Source: Whitmania pigra
Taxonomy: Eukaryota; Annelida; Clitellata; Hirudinida; Haemopidae
Length of the DNA stretch: 64,000 bases
Direction of reading: 5' to 3'
NCBI GenBank assembly: GCA_021613335.1
Contig: JAJTWR010000067.1
Coordinates: 1 to 64,000 of the forward strand
Below are positions 63,000-64,000 of this stretch, piece after piece. A program made the position numbers and the translations under genes. Numbering within the stretch: the first letter of the stretch is position 1; each line of letters starts with the position of its first letter. Under the pieces are notes generated by a model. It was not told where the DNA came from. It did not search any database and saw only the letters and a list, made by a program, of their open reading frames with translations.

Positions 63000-64000
63000 T
63001 GCAATTAATTATTATAGGCAGATTATGTTATGAAATTAGTTTGTCAGTGGTCGAGAAGCTAGAAAGGAAAGTTAACCGATACACCAGAAAATGGCTAGGA
63101 CTACCTCCAGCGCTGTCATCGGTAGCCCTCTACAGTAGGAGCACTAGCCTGCGACTACCATTAAGGTCCATCGTGGAAGAGTACAAACTTTCCAAAATAG
63201 AAACGCAGTGGATGCTCAACATCAAGCCACTGTTCATATCTGGAAGGAAATTACGAGCGCAGAATGAGATCGACGAATCAGTTGCCGAGCTAATGTTCGG
63301 TCCTACCCAGACGGACCGTCATGCAGTCGGATGGAAACACCTGCCAAAATGGTCCCAGGCGAGCTCATCAGTCAGAGCCGCTATGATTAGCCAGGAAAGG
63401 AGGCGAAAAGTGGAACAAGACCGAGTCACGACGGCAGTTCAGCAGTCACAGCAGGGTAAGTGGACAACGTGGGAAGACGTGATGCAACCATCCCTTACCT
63501 TAAGCGACATTTGGAAGATGTCCCCGCTCCGACTTGCCTACGCGATAAGGTCAGTGTACGACCAGTTGCCCTCCAGGGACAATTTGCAGACGTAGGGTCT
63601 GGTGGAAGACACCGAATGCCGGCTATGTGGCGGTACTGAGACACTGCATCACGTGCTCAGCAATTGCACATACGCCCTTGCCAATGGTCGGTACACATGG
63701 CGACATAACCAGGTCCTACGAGAAGTGTGTGAAGCCGCAAAAGCAGCAGTCTCCAAAGCAAACTTGCGCACGATCGCAAATCAGCGAAAGATTTACTTCT
63801 TGCGCGAGGGCTTCGCACATCTCTGCAAAAAGAGATGTCAAACCCCCAGGCGAGATATTCTTGCAGAGGCAAACGACTGGACTATCGCAGCCGACTTAGA
63901 AGGGATGAGGCACTACCCCCAAGTGCTGATAGAAAGTGGCAAGCGGCCGGATCTGGTGCTCGTATCGCAGTCGACGGATGCCATCATTCTGGTGGAGCTG
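63000..64000 (+). mobile_element. Non-LTR retrotransposon 3' part (RT C-terminus, zinc knuckle, restriction-like endonuclease)
   Basis: The frame from about 63000 reads YEISLSVVEKLERKV, then RKWLGLPPALSSVALYSRS and LRLPLRSIVEEYK, the thumb/linker region of a family of metazoan non-LTR reverse transcriptases. A TAG at 63593 interrupts it where the family has Trp. The same frame then resumes with CRLCGGTETLHHVLSNC (a CxxC-H-C zinc knuckle), GRYTWRHNQVL, and an RPDLVLVS...ILVEL segment typical of the restriction-like endonuclease of R2/NeSL-type elements. It is truncated at the 5' side and runs off the right edge. Confidence 0.82.

Overview
This is a stretch of animal nuclear DNA. It has intron-containing genes, many trinucleotide microsatellites, decayed DNA transposons and non-LTR retrotransposon tails. 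The gene set (angiomotin-like, NUP42-like, cytosolic ACAT-like thiolase, PMS2-like) is metazoan. The AT-rich background and short introns would fit a lophotrochozoan such as a leech or mollusc; that placement is inference only. I built the gene models by hand from splice sites and checked that every intron phase keeps the frame.

Region 1-22,228 (minus strand) is one enormous Ser/Thr/Asn-rich, mucin-like gene that runs off the left edge. Three short 5' exons lead into a single exon of more than 21 kb. That exon is an almost pure tandem array of a 165-bp (55-residue) unit, about 128 copies, with 4-5 N-glycosylation sequons per unit. It has two subfamilies, higher-order repeats, and scattered small frameshifting indels.

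Region 22.2-30.3 kb is AT-rich spacer with microsatellites, one LINE tail and a possible decayed coding remnant. At 30,292-38,099 (+) lies an angiomotin-like scaffold gene of 11 exons, with a huge Gln/His-rich exon followed by the AMOT coiled coil. At 39,133-42,311 (-) is a NUP42-type FG/CCCH nucleoporin. It is head to head with an ACAT-type thiolase at 42,747-45,662 (+), separated by 435 bp that must hold both promoters.

At 46,540-49,869 (-) is a 191-residue helical protein I do not recognise, whose third intron carries a hAT transposon with an intact 8-bp target duplication. Region 49.9-54.2 kb is a transposon graveyard: a hAT C-terminal fragment, a second hAT with its own 8-bp duplication, a LINE 3' end, and a 503-bp TA-flanked MITE. 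At 54,173-56,279 (+) is an unrecognised Cys-rich single-pass membrane protein. At 57,385-62,720 (-) is a complete 13-exon PMS2 mismatch-repair gene (867 residues). The right edge (63,000-64,000, +) is the 3' part of a non-LTR retrotransposon of the restriction-like-endonuclease type.

The genes do not form an operon or a shared pathway. The most unusual object is the mucin array, in which every coding repeat carries a splice-site-like junction in a phase that would keep the frame, and one degenerate repeat appears to have become an intron.
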